Shown piece by piece: positions 10,951-21,032 of a stretch of 64,000 nucleotides of DNA. This DNA comes from Limnephilus marmoratus (lineage: Eukaryota; Arthropoda; Insecta; Trichoptera; Limnephilidae). A program made the position numbers and the translations under genes. The notes beneath the pieces were generated by a model. That model made no database searches, was not told the origin of the DNA, and saw only the letters and a program-made list of their open reading frames with translations. The stretch is from NCBI GenBank assembly GCA_917880885.1, contig OU862908.1:10762501-10826500 (forward strand), given 5' to 3'. Within the stretch, counting starts at the first letter, position 1. The number at the start of each line of letters is the position of its first letter.

Positions 10951-11570
10951 ACCAGCTGGTTCCCGGCATGCGTTGCAATGCCATATTCAAAGAAATAAAT
11001 TATTTCTCCCTGCATGTCCTTTCCCGTGCGTCCCCCCGTATTCCCTACCTTCCCGCGTTCCCCTTCCACTTTCCCCGCCCACCCTCTCCCCTCTCCAACT
11101 CCCTCGTCCCGCAAACCACCCTCCCGCATTCCATATATTCAGTCTCAGTACATTCAGTTCTCAAACAGCTCGCGTGCCACCTATTTCAAATTTTTTATTC
11201 AAATTTTCATTTTTCGTATATTACAAATATTTATTTTTGTATATTATAGGAACAATTAACCAAATTTGGTATCTAACTTAAGTAACTATTTAAAACATCT
11301 ATAATTTAAAAAATCCATAGACAATTCTTTTGATACAAAAAAGCTGCCTGCTAAATTCAATTTCATCAAACGCGCGAAATATCAAATGTGCGAAGATAAA
11401 ATAGTCGTTAAGTTTTCTGAAATTATTCAATTTTCTGCGCATTTCACTTTCCGTAAGAACATTCTACAAAGTATTAGAAAACTTAAAAAAAAATGTATGA
11501 AACAGGTTAAGTCGTTCTGAAGTTATGGCATGACCAAGGGAAACAGGGATTCATTTTTATATATATAGAT
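10951..11570 (+). mobile_element. Family B repeat with pyrimidine-rich tract
   Basis: Begins ACCAGCTGGTTCCCGGCATG and GTTGCAATGCCAT. It then has a strongly C/T-rich stretch (about 11005-11130) and later AAGTCGTTCTGAAGTTATGG. It ends CATTTTTATATATATAGAT. The same order of blocks is found at 21940-22430, 47556-48110 and 48966-49254. The overlapping plus-strand frames are low-complexity proline/serine readings of the C/T tract. This is a non-coding retroposon-like family; class not certain. Confidence 0.7.
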
Positions 11571-12330
11571 TGAATTATTTTGTGACAGTTTTTGAATGAG
11601 AGTGGGATTACGTTGTACATTACAATATTATGAGAAGCTTTTTTACCAAAATGTTGAATTTGTAGTTATCTGTTAAATATATTTTTGACCCTGAGATTTA
11701 GTGTTTCTAATATACCTGTTAGATGTCATATCTTGTATTTTGTGAATGAATTTAAACGAGTATAGTTTTAGAATAGACATGTTAATTGACAAGATGTCAT
11801 GATTGTTGAATATTTCGTCAGTGCTAGTGCTTGCTCTTACTGGGACTTTCAGTATAACTTTGATTATGGCTTTTTGGTGAATTTATATTGTATCCTGCCC
11901 CATCCGATAATTCCATATTCTTGGATTGGCAAAGAGCCTTGTAGATTTCGATTGAGTCTTTTTATGGAGAACGTTCCTGATGATTTTGAAAAATACCTTT
12001 TTTTTTAAATTAAAATGCTGAACTACGTGACGCCATATTAACAATTTTTAGCCAATGATAATAATGTTCAAGCTATAAAACATTCTTTAAAAAAATACGA
12101 AGATTGTCTCAAAGTTTTAGATACATGCACAAAATAGATGCCGAGCGTTATTACCGAATGGAAAAGACGTGTTTAGTGAACACAACTAAATAGCGGCACA
12201 CATGAGATGGTTATCTTCTTCATAAGGAATGATTCATCCCTTGGCGAATGCGGGGAAAGTCAAATAACATTAAAGAAGCAGATCATCCCCTCAAACACAA
12301 TTTTTATTCGCCAATTGATTTGAGATTTAC
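11571..12330. other. Mostly featureless; one 69-codon frame
   Basis: A plus-strand frame at 11799-12008 has a fairly protein-like C-terminal half (IGKEPCRFRLSLFMENVPDD) but no recognised domain. It sits 350 bp upstream of the exon-like cluster at 12361, so it might be part of the same locus. Nothing else stands out. Confidence 0.3.
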
Positions 12331-12360
12331 TGAATTTTTTGTGTTCTCTATTTTATACAG

Positions 12361-12449
12361 GTGAAACCAGCCATTACTTTGGATTTGTTCCTGAAGTCCT
12401 GGGAAGACCCAAAACTTACAGAGCACGCCTAATTACAAAAGGCAATTGA
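12361..12449 (+). CDS. Candidate (terminal) exon after a strong acceptor
   Basis: The acceptor is TTGTGTTCTCTATTTTATACAG ending at 12360: a good pyrimidine tract and a consensus AG. The sequence after it is GC-richer than its surroundings and open in two frames. One frame gives VKPAITLDLFLKSWEDPKL and stops at 12430-12432. The other gives SHYFGFVPEVLGRPKTYRAR and stops at 12447-12449. Both look protein-like and I recognise neither. The true phase is unknown, and no upstream exon with a matching donor could be picked out. Confidence 0.3.
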
Positions 12450-12537
12450 AATTCATAAAAATCCTATTAACATTAATAGAGACGACTAAGCTCAATAGTT
12501 CTTGGTATCAGGTGATTGACGGCTACACCAAAGCTAA

Positions 12538-12651
12538 ATGCAGAAAACCATCTTGAAGTATACTGTAATGCCAGCTCTTAGTGGAGTGGAGCTGGCAACC
12601 AAGGGCGGCTGGTTGAACGGTGTGTTTGTGTGCAGCACTGGTAAATTATAT
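12538..12651 (+). CDS. Candidate internal exon
   Basis: An open frame reading TVMPALSGVELATKGGWLNG and then VFVCSTG runs to a donor-like CTG|GTAAAT at about 12651. GC content and codon choice (CTG, GCA, ACC, AAG, GGC, GGC, TGG) differ sharply from the flanking AT-rich DNA. Possible acceptors are ATGCAG at about 12543 and GCCAG at about 12573. No family recognised. Its proximity to the block at 12361 supports one locus, though this is inference. Confidence 0.3.
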
Positions 12652-12744
12652 CGTCTAAAATTAGTTTATAATATCTTACCGAAAAATATAAAATCTTTGA
12701 ATTTCATTAAAAATATCACCTACCAATATAATGCATAATATAAT

Positions 12745-12894
12745 ATGAATCAGGGAGAGCAAATTCTCAAAGTTCCGCGCGAATTTACCCTGTCCGGTGT
12801 GCAGGCCCATTGCAAGCGGAACGAATTATGTTTTTGTATCGAATATCCCAAACATCGCCAGCGCGCAACACCGGCCATATGTATGAAAAATTAA
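12745..12894 (+). CDS. Short GC-rich open frame, 49 codons
   Basis: ATG at 12745 opens a frame that includes VPREFTLSGVQAHCKRNELC and EYPKHRQRATPA and stops at 12892-12894. It has four cysteines and a balanced composition. It may be an exon of the same locus as 12361 and 12538, or a fragment of an unrecognised mobile element. There is no further evidence. Confidence 0.22.
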   Translation: MNQGEQILKVPREFTLSGVQAHCKRNELCFCIEYPKHRQRATPAICMKN

Positions 12895-13180
12895 GATATT
12901 TTGGTGTGCCACCCAGCGGCCTTTATCATACAAACTTAAATTCTGATTTAAGGCCAAAATACTTAACCAAACTGAATAATTCTTTTTTTAATCAAAAGGT
13001 ACAGCAAATACCTAAATTTTACATATATTTGCTTTTTTATTGATTGGTGTTTTAAATTATAAAACGCAGATCATTAAGGAATACAATTTTTTCATAGGTA
13101 ACTTTGACAATTTTGCACTCCTGTTGTTTATACATTGTTTATAAATACTGTTTGTATCCTGTTTAAAATGAAATATAAAA

Positions 13181-13436
13181 CTAACTAACCAACCATCACG
13201 CCGTTTCCCCACAGGGGTAGGCAGAGAGGACGGACCGCCAAATAACTCGGTCTTGGCACACACTCTTTGCCTCACTCACATTCATACATCGTCTCATATA
13301 TTCTCTTCTATTATTCCGACTTTCGACATGGCCCGACTCAAGTATCTGATTCACTTGCTCGTGCCATGTCTTCCTCGGGCGTCCCCGACTTCTTCTACCA
13401 TTCACATTTGCGTCGTATATTCTTCTTACACTACAT
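13181..13436 (-). pseudogene. Family D LINE, 3' end
   Basis: The minus-strand frame from about 13405 reads MNGRRSRGRPRKTWHEQVN, then CMNVSEAKSVCQDRVIWRSV and LSAYPCG. This is the C-terminus of the family D reverse transcriptase. The 3' tail of CTAA-like repeats is at 13181-13192. It is 5'-truncated. The antisense plus-strand frames (13253-13473) are shadows. Confidence 0.85.
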
Positions 13437-14500
13437 TGTAAACATTGTAAAAAAAAGAGTTTTTTGGGTTTGAAATTTAAGATTTACTCACGAAAAAATA
13501 GTATTGTGTTTTTATTTTCTTAGTACCGAAAAATAAAAATTTTAATTAAAAAGCGATATGTAGAAGTTTTCGCACTTCGAAAACAGCTTAAAATAGATCT
13601 TCTCTCCAAATAAGATTAGTGGGATCATTTTTACCTAATGTTGCTTAGTAATCGTTATTTCATAGTTACGGATTATCAGTGAACCACCACGTTTTCAGGG
13701 CAGCGGCCGCCACTGCTGGCAACACGGTATTGCTTCTAAGTAATTGAGCACACATTTCACCACTAACATTTACACATTTGTCCTGATGATGTACACTGTA
13801 AAGGTAGCGCAACACGCATAGAACCCCAAAAACAAATAACAAAAATACTTTTGGCCGTGAAAATCCAAAATCGTATCAGGTGCTTGCAGGTTTTTACACA
13901 ATGCAATGCCGCCTCACGGGGCCTCATGAATGATTTTTACTTTTGCCCTGAAAATTCATATTATTTGTATTACTAACGTATTTATGCATTTTGTTTTTCC
14001 TGTTAAGCACTTGCATACTGCTTACTAACAGGGACTCTAGAGGTCTAGATTCGTTCAAAATGTATAAATGTAGCCTCGTTTAACAAAAAAATTTGAATCT
14101 TGCGAGAGCCTTGAAGGAGTAACCATCTGTTACTTATACAAAGGCGAGTAAATGGTGGGCGTCCCTCTAAAGATCATCCCCCCACATCCTTCCACTTTGT
14201 ACAACATATAAAAGATAATTTAATCATTAACACTCATAATACACTACAGCAATAATTGAAGCAATGCGAAAGTAAAGTTTTAAAAAAGTTTGATATTAAA
14301 AAAAAACTGTCCGTACCAGATTTTATTAAAAACAGTGTCCTCAAGTACCAACGTACGTTATTTCCTTGAATCAAAATGAATGGAGGTGTATTGATAACTG
14401 AACTGAAAGATAGCTTGTCGAATAAAATTAGTCTTGTAAAAAACGATGGTAATAATTATTATTGTTTTTAATTTGACAGGACATAAAAAATAAGCTATTT
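13437..14500. other. No firm feature
   Basis: A GC-richer block at 13690-13735 (GGGCAGCGGCCGCCACTGC) and scattered imperfect repeats suggest an old DNA element, but matching ends were not found. The rest is AT-rich. Confidence 0.35.
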
Positions 14501-14547
14501 ATGAAATAATTAAAAACACTTTGTTTTTACCACGATAAACTTTATTT

Positions 14548-14594
14548 AAAAAGTCAACATGTTTCAAGAACGATGTTCTCTTCATCAGGACATT
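14548..14594 (-). ncRNA. Candidate hammerhead ribozyme, intact core
   Basis: On the minus strand the conserved CTGATGA (complement at 14582-14588) is followed by a 6-bp stem II closing on ATC (GAGAAC / GTTCTT), then GAAAC (complement at 14561-14565). A two-pair stem III AC/GT with a 2-nt loop leads to U-U as 16.1/17. A short imperfect stem I pairs GTC with GAC. This is the order of a hammerhead with the very short stem III typical of retroelement-borne versions. Stem I is weak, so self-cleavage is a prediction only. Confidence 0.5.
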
Positions 14595-14660
14595 ATACAC
14601 CACAACTTCCATTTCTACCCACGCTTTTCTTTCCATATTTGATCATTTAGTTTTAGTACA

Positions 14661-14712
14661 TATAATGTCCCGATGAAGAGAACATCGTTCTTGAAACGTG
14701 TTGGCTTTTTAA
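14661..14712 (+). ncRNA. Hammerhead-like motif, core substitution
   Basis: The mirror copy of the motif in the other arm has the same stem II and GAAAC. The core reads CCGATGA in place of CTGATGA, which removes an invariant U. Stem III changes to AC-GT-GT and stem I pairs GTC with GGC through a G-U. It is probably an inactive sister copy. Confidence 0.4.
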
Positions 14713-14758
14713 ATAAAGATTATCCTAGTAAAAACAAAGTGTTTTTTTATTATTTCAT

Positions 14759-15361
14759 TAATAAAATGGTGCCACAAAGTGAATTTGCAAAATTTGAAGA
14801 AATAATCTATTTATTTTAAAATACAAAATGATCGAGGCCTCACAGTTGGCCTAATTTAAATTAGAACATTCATATGACTCTCTATAATAATTTAAGTTTT
14901 GTTTCACAATGAGAACTGGTATAGCATCAAAACGGAAATTCTGATTGTGGGTCACGTTCAAGTGCGCAAGAAACCTCGTTTGACATCGTCTGTCTGTTAT
15001 TATTAATCGATAGAGATATCGAATCCATGGGTCATGAGAGTAATGCATCTCAGTCATCGAGACATAATCGAACCAGAGCAGCGTGACAAGTTAAATCTTC
15101 TACTGTTCATTCCCAAAATGGTACAATGGCATGTGAAATACTGATTACTATCCAAATATTATCGTATACCTATTTGCTTTCAAACGAGTCTAAAAAAACA
15201 ACACTCACCAATGCAATGCGTTGAATGACCTCATAAAAAGCACGTTTGTTTGGTAAAGCCATTACTTTACGATGTTGTTTCCAATATCTGGCATACTTTT
15301 TCGTATGGTCAAGAAATCAATTATAAGGTTACATTACTCATGTAGATCCAAATCCTCATTT
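14759..15361. other. No recognised feature
   Basis: AT-rich sequence; the 68-codon minus frame at 14851-15057 has no recognisable character. Confidence 0.4.
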
Positions 15362-15477
15362 TTGATGTGAAAAATTCTTTAGCGCCGTTGTGATTTGAGA
15401 CTCGATGAGACGAAAAATAGCGACAAAAAGAGATAAACACGTACATCTATAGGTTTTAGCCTGCGAGAGAATGAGAT
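15362..15477 (+). repeat. Family F repeat
   Basis: Matches 61995-62118 over its length: GTGATTTGAGACTCGATGAG and TATAGGTTTTAGCCTGCGAG, ending GAGAATGAGATA. Partial copies of the last ~33 bp lie at 36759-36790 and 58238-58271 on the opposite strand. The terminal block is the best conserved, suggesting a transposon end. Confidence 0.65.
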
Positions 15478-16430
15478 ACCAATGAAATATTTATTTAATT
15501 CACTGGAACTCGGTTTCAATATAATACGGTAAATCCAGATGACAAGTCTACACGACAAGTACACGACGAACCTCTGAAATTAGCGGACCAAGCGTCGAAT
15601 CCTACGAATCAGAAAAATTTTTTTTTTGTTAAATCAATAAACCATATTCATTCAAACCACTCCAAAATGAACAGGCAAAGGAAAATACAAAACAAAGCGA
15701 CATCTAGAGACTCCGAAGAAGAAAACACAAATACTAATAAGGTGACCAAATGTACAGGAAAAGGTGCACTGGAATTCAACGACAAAAATATTGAAAAAAT
15801 CATCCATTGATAAAAAAAGCACTTTTTATTCTCCACAATGATGTCTACATTAGTTTTCTGAAGGTTTCATTTTTACCGATTATTAATCCTATCTTAATTC
15901 TGTTCGTGTTAAAATTAAACAAGCCCAATTTTATCGGCTGGGCTTTCAGAGACCACAGAAATTTATCATCGCGATCTGTCGGAAACCAGTTTTTATTAAC
16001 GATTTTATCTGAATAACTAATTTGAAAATTTGAAAGGAAAAAAAAAACAATTCTAAAGAACTAGGGTATGTCACTTGCACAGTCCCAAATATAACTGAGA
16101 TATGCGTATGGTTTGAGATAGTAATATTATATGTGTGGAAAAAAATCATTTGAAGAGATAATGTTATGCTGACTTTAGATTGATTGCCATGAATTTGTTT
16201 ACGTTTCCATCATCTAAATAATTATAAATGCACACCTTCTAATTGAATCAATAATAAAATAGAGATATTTCCGATCTATATAATATGTAAAGGAATACCT
16301 GCCTAGAAATGCAAAGAATTCCTTTGTGTTGGAATAACGAATTGCTTTTCAAATTAATGTCATTTATTGATGTGTTGTCGTGGTGACATAAAAAAAACAT
16401 GATTGTTTTTGACTAGCTACGTAGCAGACA
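15478..16430. other. No firm feature; one small basic frame
   Basis: ATG at 15667 opens a 48-codon, lysine- and glutamate-rich frame (MNRQRKIQNKATSRDSEEEN). It resembles the start of retrotransposon ORF1 proteins only in composition. Nothing else is supported. Confidence 0.3.
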
Positions 16431-17930
16431 TTGGAGTAATCAAAATATTATAAAAATAAGTTTGTAAGTGTTAAAGTGTTATAATGTTTTTAAGATCGAC
16501 AAATAAACTTCAAGTGTAGTTTCTTTGTTAACAAAGCAACACATGATTTGTTTTGTCATTACCAGTAAAAAAAATACAACAAATAGTCAAATTGTCTTAT
16601 AAAACTACATTTGATGTTTTTCCTGAAAACTTGTCGAGTAAAAATCTTTCGGCTATTTTTCCTAGATTTTTATTTTCAGTTCCCTTACTGATGTTATTGT
16701 GAGAAAGTTTCATTTCATGTGTAATTTCATTAATTTTTGGAGATCGCTGGCAACGGTTAATATGCACTTTTTTTGAAAAAACCTTTTGATTCACCTTAAT
16801 TACATTAAAAGGCAACTATGTATTTGCATTGGGGGAAGTGGAAAATATTTCATTCTAAATTTCGAACACGTAAAATTAAAATTAGCTTTCGTCTTGTGAG
16901 ATTGTACGCCATTAGCTATTAGCTCATTCGCTGTCACTTTGGTATGTTGGTATTCCTGATACACTTGAATGTATAACGAACGGCTAGAAGATTTTGAAGG
17001 TACGGGGCACTTTCTTTTGAATCACAAACCATGTTATACAAACCTAGCGTAGCCGCTAAACTACTTGAAAACTGGGATGTTTTTCTTGCCTTGAAAAGGG
17101 CAATAGGCGTTTTCATTAATAGCAATTAGGCGTTATAAAGGGGCACTTTCTTTTGTATCACAAACCATGTTACACAAACCTAGAATTCCCATGAAGTCTG
17201 CTACGCTTTGCTCTAGCATCTTTAAAATCTTCTCAACAAGAATACCAACATAACAAAATGACATTTGAAAATAATGTTTGAAAATGGACGGTCTCGTTTC
17301 ACAGAATGAAAGCTAATTTTAATTTTACGTAATCGAAATTTAGAATGAAATATTTTCCACTTCCCCCAATGCAAATAGTTGTCTTTTAATGTAATTAAGG
17401 TGAATCAAATGATTTTTTTTTTTAAAAGTGCGTATTAACCATTGCCAGCGATCTCAAAAATTTACCTTAAGGGAATCCACATTTTCCGTGTTTGGTGTCT
17501 TTTCTTTAGAGAATTCTTAATTTTGGTATAAACTTCCGTAGTTGTTATGGCGGTGTGTTTGCTTGCATGTTTCAAATCATTGGGAATATCAAATACATGT
17601 CCATCGGGTGTCTCGATTGAGGTTATGCATATCACATTGGTTTTTCCATCTGATGGTGCTGACACTGTACATGTGAATAGTAACTTTTCCATTTCTAACG
17701 TCATTGTTTCTCTTCACTAAAAAGTAGTTTCATAAGACAATTTGTCTATTTGTTGTATTTTTTTATTGGTAATGACAAAAAATAGGAAATCTAAAACTTT
17801 TTTAACAACAATGATATCTTTATTGGAAGAAATGTCAAATCATGTGAAATTGTGATGATAGCCAAAGTACTCGTACCTGTCAATATTTCAGCAGACACTT
17901 CGACACAAATCCGACAGTAATTACTCCAAT
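16431..17930. mobile_element. Foldback element with coding-like pieces
   Basis: The outermost TTGGAGTAAT (16431-16440) is mirrored by ATTACTCCAA (17920-17929). Further in, 16554-16612 is the reverse complement of 17727-17783, and 16738-16905 of 17303-17456. The long spans between matching blocks are unique to each arm. The centre holds a direct repeat of 44 bp at 17004-17047 and 17140-17183. The minus strand has four protein-like open stretches: 17704-17462, about 17253-17139, 17125-16934 and 16815-16597. The centre repeat is read in the same frame in both copies (NMVCDSKESAP / NMVCDTKESAP). The shape is that of a foldback or head-to-head duplicated transposon. Confidence 0.6.
17462..17704 (-). 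CDS. Unrecognised 80-codon ORF inside the foldback
   Basis: Starts at the first ATG after a block shared with the other arm and stops just before the next shared block. The coding stretch therefore fills the arm-specific segment exactly. Composition is convincing: TCTVSAPSDGKTNVICITS, then IETPDGHVFDIPNDL, then a basic end NSLKKRHQTRKMWIPLR. It could be the N-terminal part of a transposon protein. I do not recognise a domain. The neighbouring frame at 16815-16597 ends with LGKIAERFLLDKFSGK and may belong to the same protein downstream. Confidence 0.4.
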   Translation of the reverse strand: MTLEMEKLLFTCTVSAPSDGKTNVICITSIETPDGHVFDIPNDLKHASKHTAITTTEVYTKIKNSLKKRHQTRKMWIPLR

Positions 17931-18264
17931 AATGACGGAAGTATATCATCAGATATTGTAATCATCCCACGTAGGTATAATGGTATATTAACTAGTAGTT
18001 AAAAACCCGCTCCGCAAGTTTTTTCTGCTAGGCCCTGCGGGCGGCTTTTGCTTCGGCTTTGGCCAGTTTGAGTGTTGGTGAACATTTTATAAATCCGATA
18101 AGAACTGTTTCCAAAAATAGCCGGTTCCTCAGATCCAGTGACATCCAGATCCTTCCAGATCCATCCATCCGGGATAAAGTAACCGCGACATGCAATTACG
18201 TAATATGTAATGTATAGACGCGTGGTAGAAATCACAACCTAGTATTATTATTCACAGTTGTAGT
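17931..18264. other. GC-rich patch with coding-like minus strand
   Basis: The minus strand at 18235-17999 is open in two frames with unusual GC content around 18005-18065. One frame reads CRGYFIPDGWIWKDLDVTGS, and the other ends KLAKAEAKAARRA with a stop. Either a host exon or pseudogene fragment, or part of the family seen at 9780: GACGCGTGGTAGAAATCA occurs at 18217. No family could be named. Confidence 0.25.
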
Positions 18265-18525
18265 CATGGGCGTAGCCACGGTGGGGCAAGGTTGGGCGTT
18301 TGCCCCACCCTGGCTGACCGATGCATGACCTCTGGGATTGTCGACCGAGTCGTGTTTTCAAATTTACAGCACTTCAATAGAATGTTTTTTCCTTCTTCCG
18401 TTCATATTCTTTGTATACACAGAGCCTAAAGCATGAATATATTGTAGAAGCCTACTTTTTTTCGGTACGTACTCTATATTTCTATTTTTTTCCCCAACCT
18501 AAATCAAAACCTGACTACGTCCATG
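18265..18525. mobile_element. hAT-type MITE
   Basis: The ends are CATGGGCGTAGCC and the complement of CTACGTCCATG. The 8-bp flanks GTTGTAGT (18257-18264) and ACTGTAGT (18526-18533) agree at six positions. Inner blocks TGAATATATTGTAGAAGCC and GGTTGGGCGTTTGCCCC are shared, inverted, with 22830-23057. It is non-coding. The 8-bp duplication and end type point to the hAT superfamily. Confidence 0.7.
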
Positions 18526-18932
18526 ACTGTAGTTACAAGAATAATCATACCAGGAGAGGTCATTAATAATGTCCGATGCCGATGTTTACAGGCGTAATTT
18601 GAGGCTGGACTCTCCGTAGCGAGTGCCTTCTCAACTATACTAAATGTGAATTCCAGTTCAAGACTCATTTCGAGCCAATGCAATGTCAACAGCATCTTTA
18701 ACAAATAATTACTTGAAGCTATTGGGAGATGCAAATTTACGCGTGTAAATCTATCCACTGAATCAATTTGATCGGTGAACTAGGTACACACACATAGGTA
18801 ACCTTCTTATAATTTTAGTTCTTAAGTTTATCATTTTGTGACTCAAAACGCAGCATTTCATTTGGAAAAATTACAGAATATGAATGATAATTGTGATCAC
18901 TGGAGTTGTTAGGGGGCGGCGGGGGCGGCCCG

Positions 18933-19188
18933 CACCGGGTGGCGTATTTACAAAACCTATACCGATTCAGTCGCGGTAATGACAATTTACATTTTGAATA
19001 TACCTCTATATTGGTTATTTTTTATCTCATTGCAAAAACAAAAAATGTTCTAAAATCTAGATAAAATAATCTTTCCAATGTGTATATTAGAAATTAATAA
19101 TTTTATTTCTAAATATTTAAATTTTGATATTGAAAATTTAAAGCGACTGAAACGCGGTAGGGATTGTAAATACGCCGCCGGGTGCCAC
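18933..19188. mobile_element. MITE whose end motif matches the tandem arrays at 62.6 kb
   Basis: The left arm, CACCGGGTGGCGTATTTAC then CTATACCGATTCAGTCG, is mirrored by a right arm that on the complement reads CACCCGGCGGCGTATTTAC then CTACCGCGTTTCAGTCG. The centre is AT-rich with no gene. The left arm is also very close to 62600-62625 and to the repeat units there (see 62595-64000), so this is probably a deletion derivative of that larger element. Confidence 0.65.
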
Positions 19189-19570
19189 TCGATGGAGAGT
19201 GAAACCGGACCGTGAAAAAAAACTTACAAAAGTAGAAAATTGCCACAAAAATATTGTACACATGAACACTGTCTTGTCGTCTGTGTCATTCTCTTTCTTT
19301 CGTACGCTATGATTGGAGTAAAGTGAATTTTTACCCATTGATTGACATGAATTAGTGAAAAAGTTTTTATTCTGTAAGTATTTTTAAAAGTGTTGAAAGA
19401 CATCTATAGTATTTTTTTTGTAATAAACGATAGTTAAATAAACCCAAAACCTGAATACAATTGTATCAGAATCGATCGATAACCGAATGACAAAAAAATT
19501 ATCAATTATCTGTATCTTTTTTTTCTATATTTCATTGTCGTGTGTACATAAATAAATAATCAAGGAATAA
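19189..19570. other. No recognised feature
   Basis: AT-rich spacer between two repeats. Confidence 0.4.
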
Positions 19571-19829
19571 TCTTACTAATATTATAAACGCGAAAGTTTG
19601 TATGGATGTATGTGTTTGTTACTCTTTCACGCAAAAACTCCTGAATGGATTTAAATAAAACTTTATGATATTATAGCTCATACATCATAATAACATAATA
19701 TAGGCTATAATTTACAAAGCTAGCAAGGAAGGGGACGCGGGAGGGGAGTGGGGACACAAGGGATTCAGGGAGAAACAATGTATTTCTTTTAATATGGCAT
19801 TGCGACGCATGCCGGGAACCGGCTAGTAA
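19571..19829 (-). mobile_element. Family B repeat, variant 3' end
   Basis: On the minus strand it starts TACTAGCCGGTTCCCGGCAT and CGCAATGCCAT and has a short C/T-rich tract. It ends CGCGTTTATAATATTAG, a terminal block (with CACGCAAAAACTCCTGAA) familiar from many insect dispersed repeats. The 122-codon minus frame at 19671-20039 runs through it and is partly repeat-derived. Confidence 0.65.
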
Positions 19830-20040
19830 TAAATAATAAGTACGAGTGATTTGGAGGATTTCGAAAAACGTTTTTACACATTTGACTGTGGTAGTTTCGT
19901 CGACCAAATGTAAGAGCGCCCTCAGATTGTGTTCAGTTGTCGATTCTTTGGATAAGAGGTCAGTCATCCTCGCATTACTAGCGCCGCCAATCATACTACC
20001 TAAATTATTTTCTTCATTATTAGGTAGAACATTATCCAAA

Positions 20041-20130
20041 ATCTAGTTTGAGATTACTAATTCTTGTGGTGACACCACATTCATTCTTGGGGTGACACCA
20101 GGTTATCCGCAATGGGTACCACTCATGATA
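20041..20130 (-). mobile_element. hAT-family end fragment
   Basis: The complement reads GTAGCGTAGCTATCATGAGT, then GCGGATAACCTGGTGTCACC. This is the same end as the 2.3-kb element at 55738 (CAGTGGCGTAGCTAGCATGG, then GCGGAAAACGCGGTGTCACC). No matching opposite end was found nearby. The ORFs around it (19846-20387) show no recognisable domain. Confidence 0.5.
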
Positions 20131-21032
20131 GCTACGCTACGGATTGTGACGATCTTCATGGAGAAGTCTAACATTCCGAGGTTATCTTTAGTAACACGAT
20201 TATTAAATTGTTGTTGGTGCAATGATAGAGTATCTACTAACCCACCAGAAAATGAAAACCGAACTCGCAATGCCCGGATGGGAACCCGAAGTGCGACGCA
20301 AGGAACATTGACAAATACGTAGACATTAATCATTACGGAACGAAATTTGGTAAATGTGTTTTCCTTATTATTTGCATGATTTACCAATTGATGATGTTTT
20401 CGAACATTTGGAAATTCCTCTTGTGAGGTGATATATCCATTACAATATATACATTTTGATTATTATCACACTCCTAAAATAAATTTTACCAAATGTGTTT
20501 CTTAAAAGGATTGCTAAATTTACTTCATGTTTATCCTTATAACTGGGCATATGATGGTATGGCAAACACTTCATTTAGCGAATAATAAAAGATACGTGAC
20601 CTTAAATTAACTGTAGTAAACTCTAATAAACTCTACAAGGCTCCCACAAACCGGCGTGAAATATTTGCGTCAAAATCGAATTATTCGCAAGCGAAAAATT
20701 CGCGGCTATCGTAGGTACGTAGCGGCTTGCGCACGTGCATGCTTACCTGCGTGGAATTTCTCTGGATTTTATAAGTAATTAATATAAGGTTTTTTCGTGG
20801 CGGATTTCAGTTTGCTGTCGACCACTGTACTTCGTTACCGTTTTAATTTCGCAATTATCATGACAATCATGGAAAAAAAATGTACGGCAATATATATTTG
20901 GTAGGTTTGTAACCGGAGCAAACGTAAAATTTTTATGAAATAGATAGGGATTCAAATTATGGACACAAAAAAACAATAACATGTGTGCGGTGAGAAATTA
21001 TAAAAAAAATAAATAGATACTTCGATATATAA
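20131..21032. other. No firm feature
   Basis: The plus strand at 20131-20322 and the minus strand at 20387-20103 are open and somewhat coding-like, but I recognise neither. The rest is AT-rich with a GC patch at 20650-20760. Confidence 0.3.

Larger units (their letters stand above)
14501..14758. repeat. Large inverted repeat, ~97-bp arms, 63-bp loop
   Basis: The left arm is 14501-14597 and the right arm 14661-14758. Both arms carry, in opposite orientation, AACACTTTGTTTTTAC, CTTTATTTAAAAAG and a hammerhead-like core. The arms differ at only a handful of positions. Each arm looks like the terminal segment of a Penelope-like element, a retroelement class in which hammerhead motifs have been described in terminal repeats. 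Confidence 0.75.

Noticed and set aside
15648..15836. Minus-strand ORF with hydrophobic segments
   Set aside because: Its hydrophobicity comes from antisense of lysine/glutamate-rich sequence; no start context or homologue recognised.
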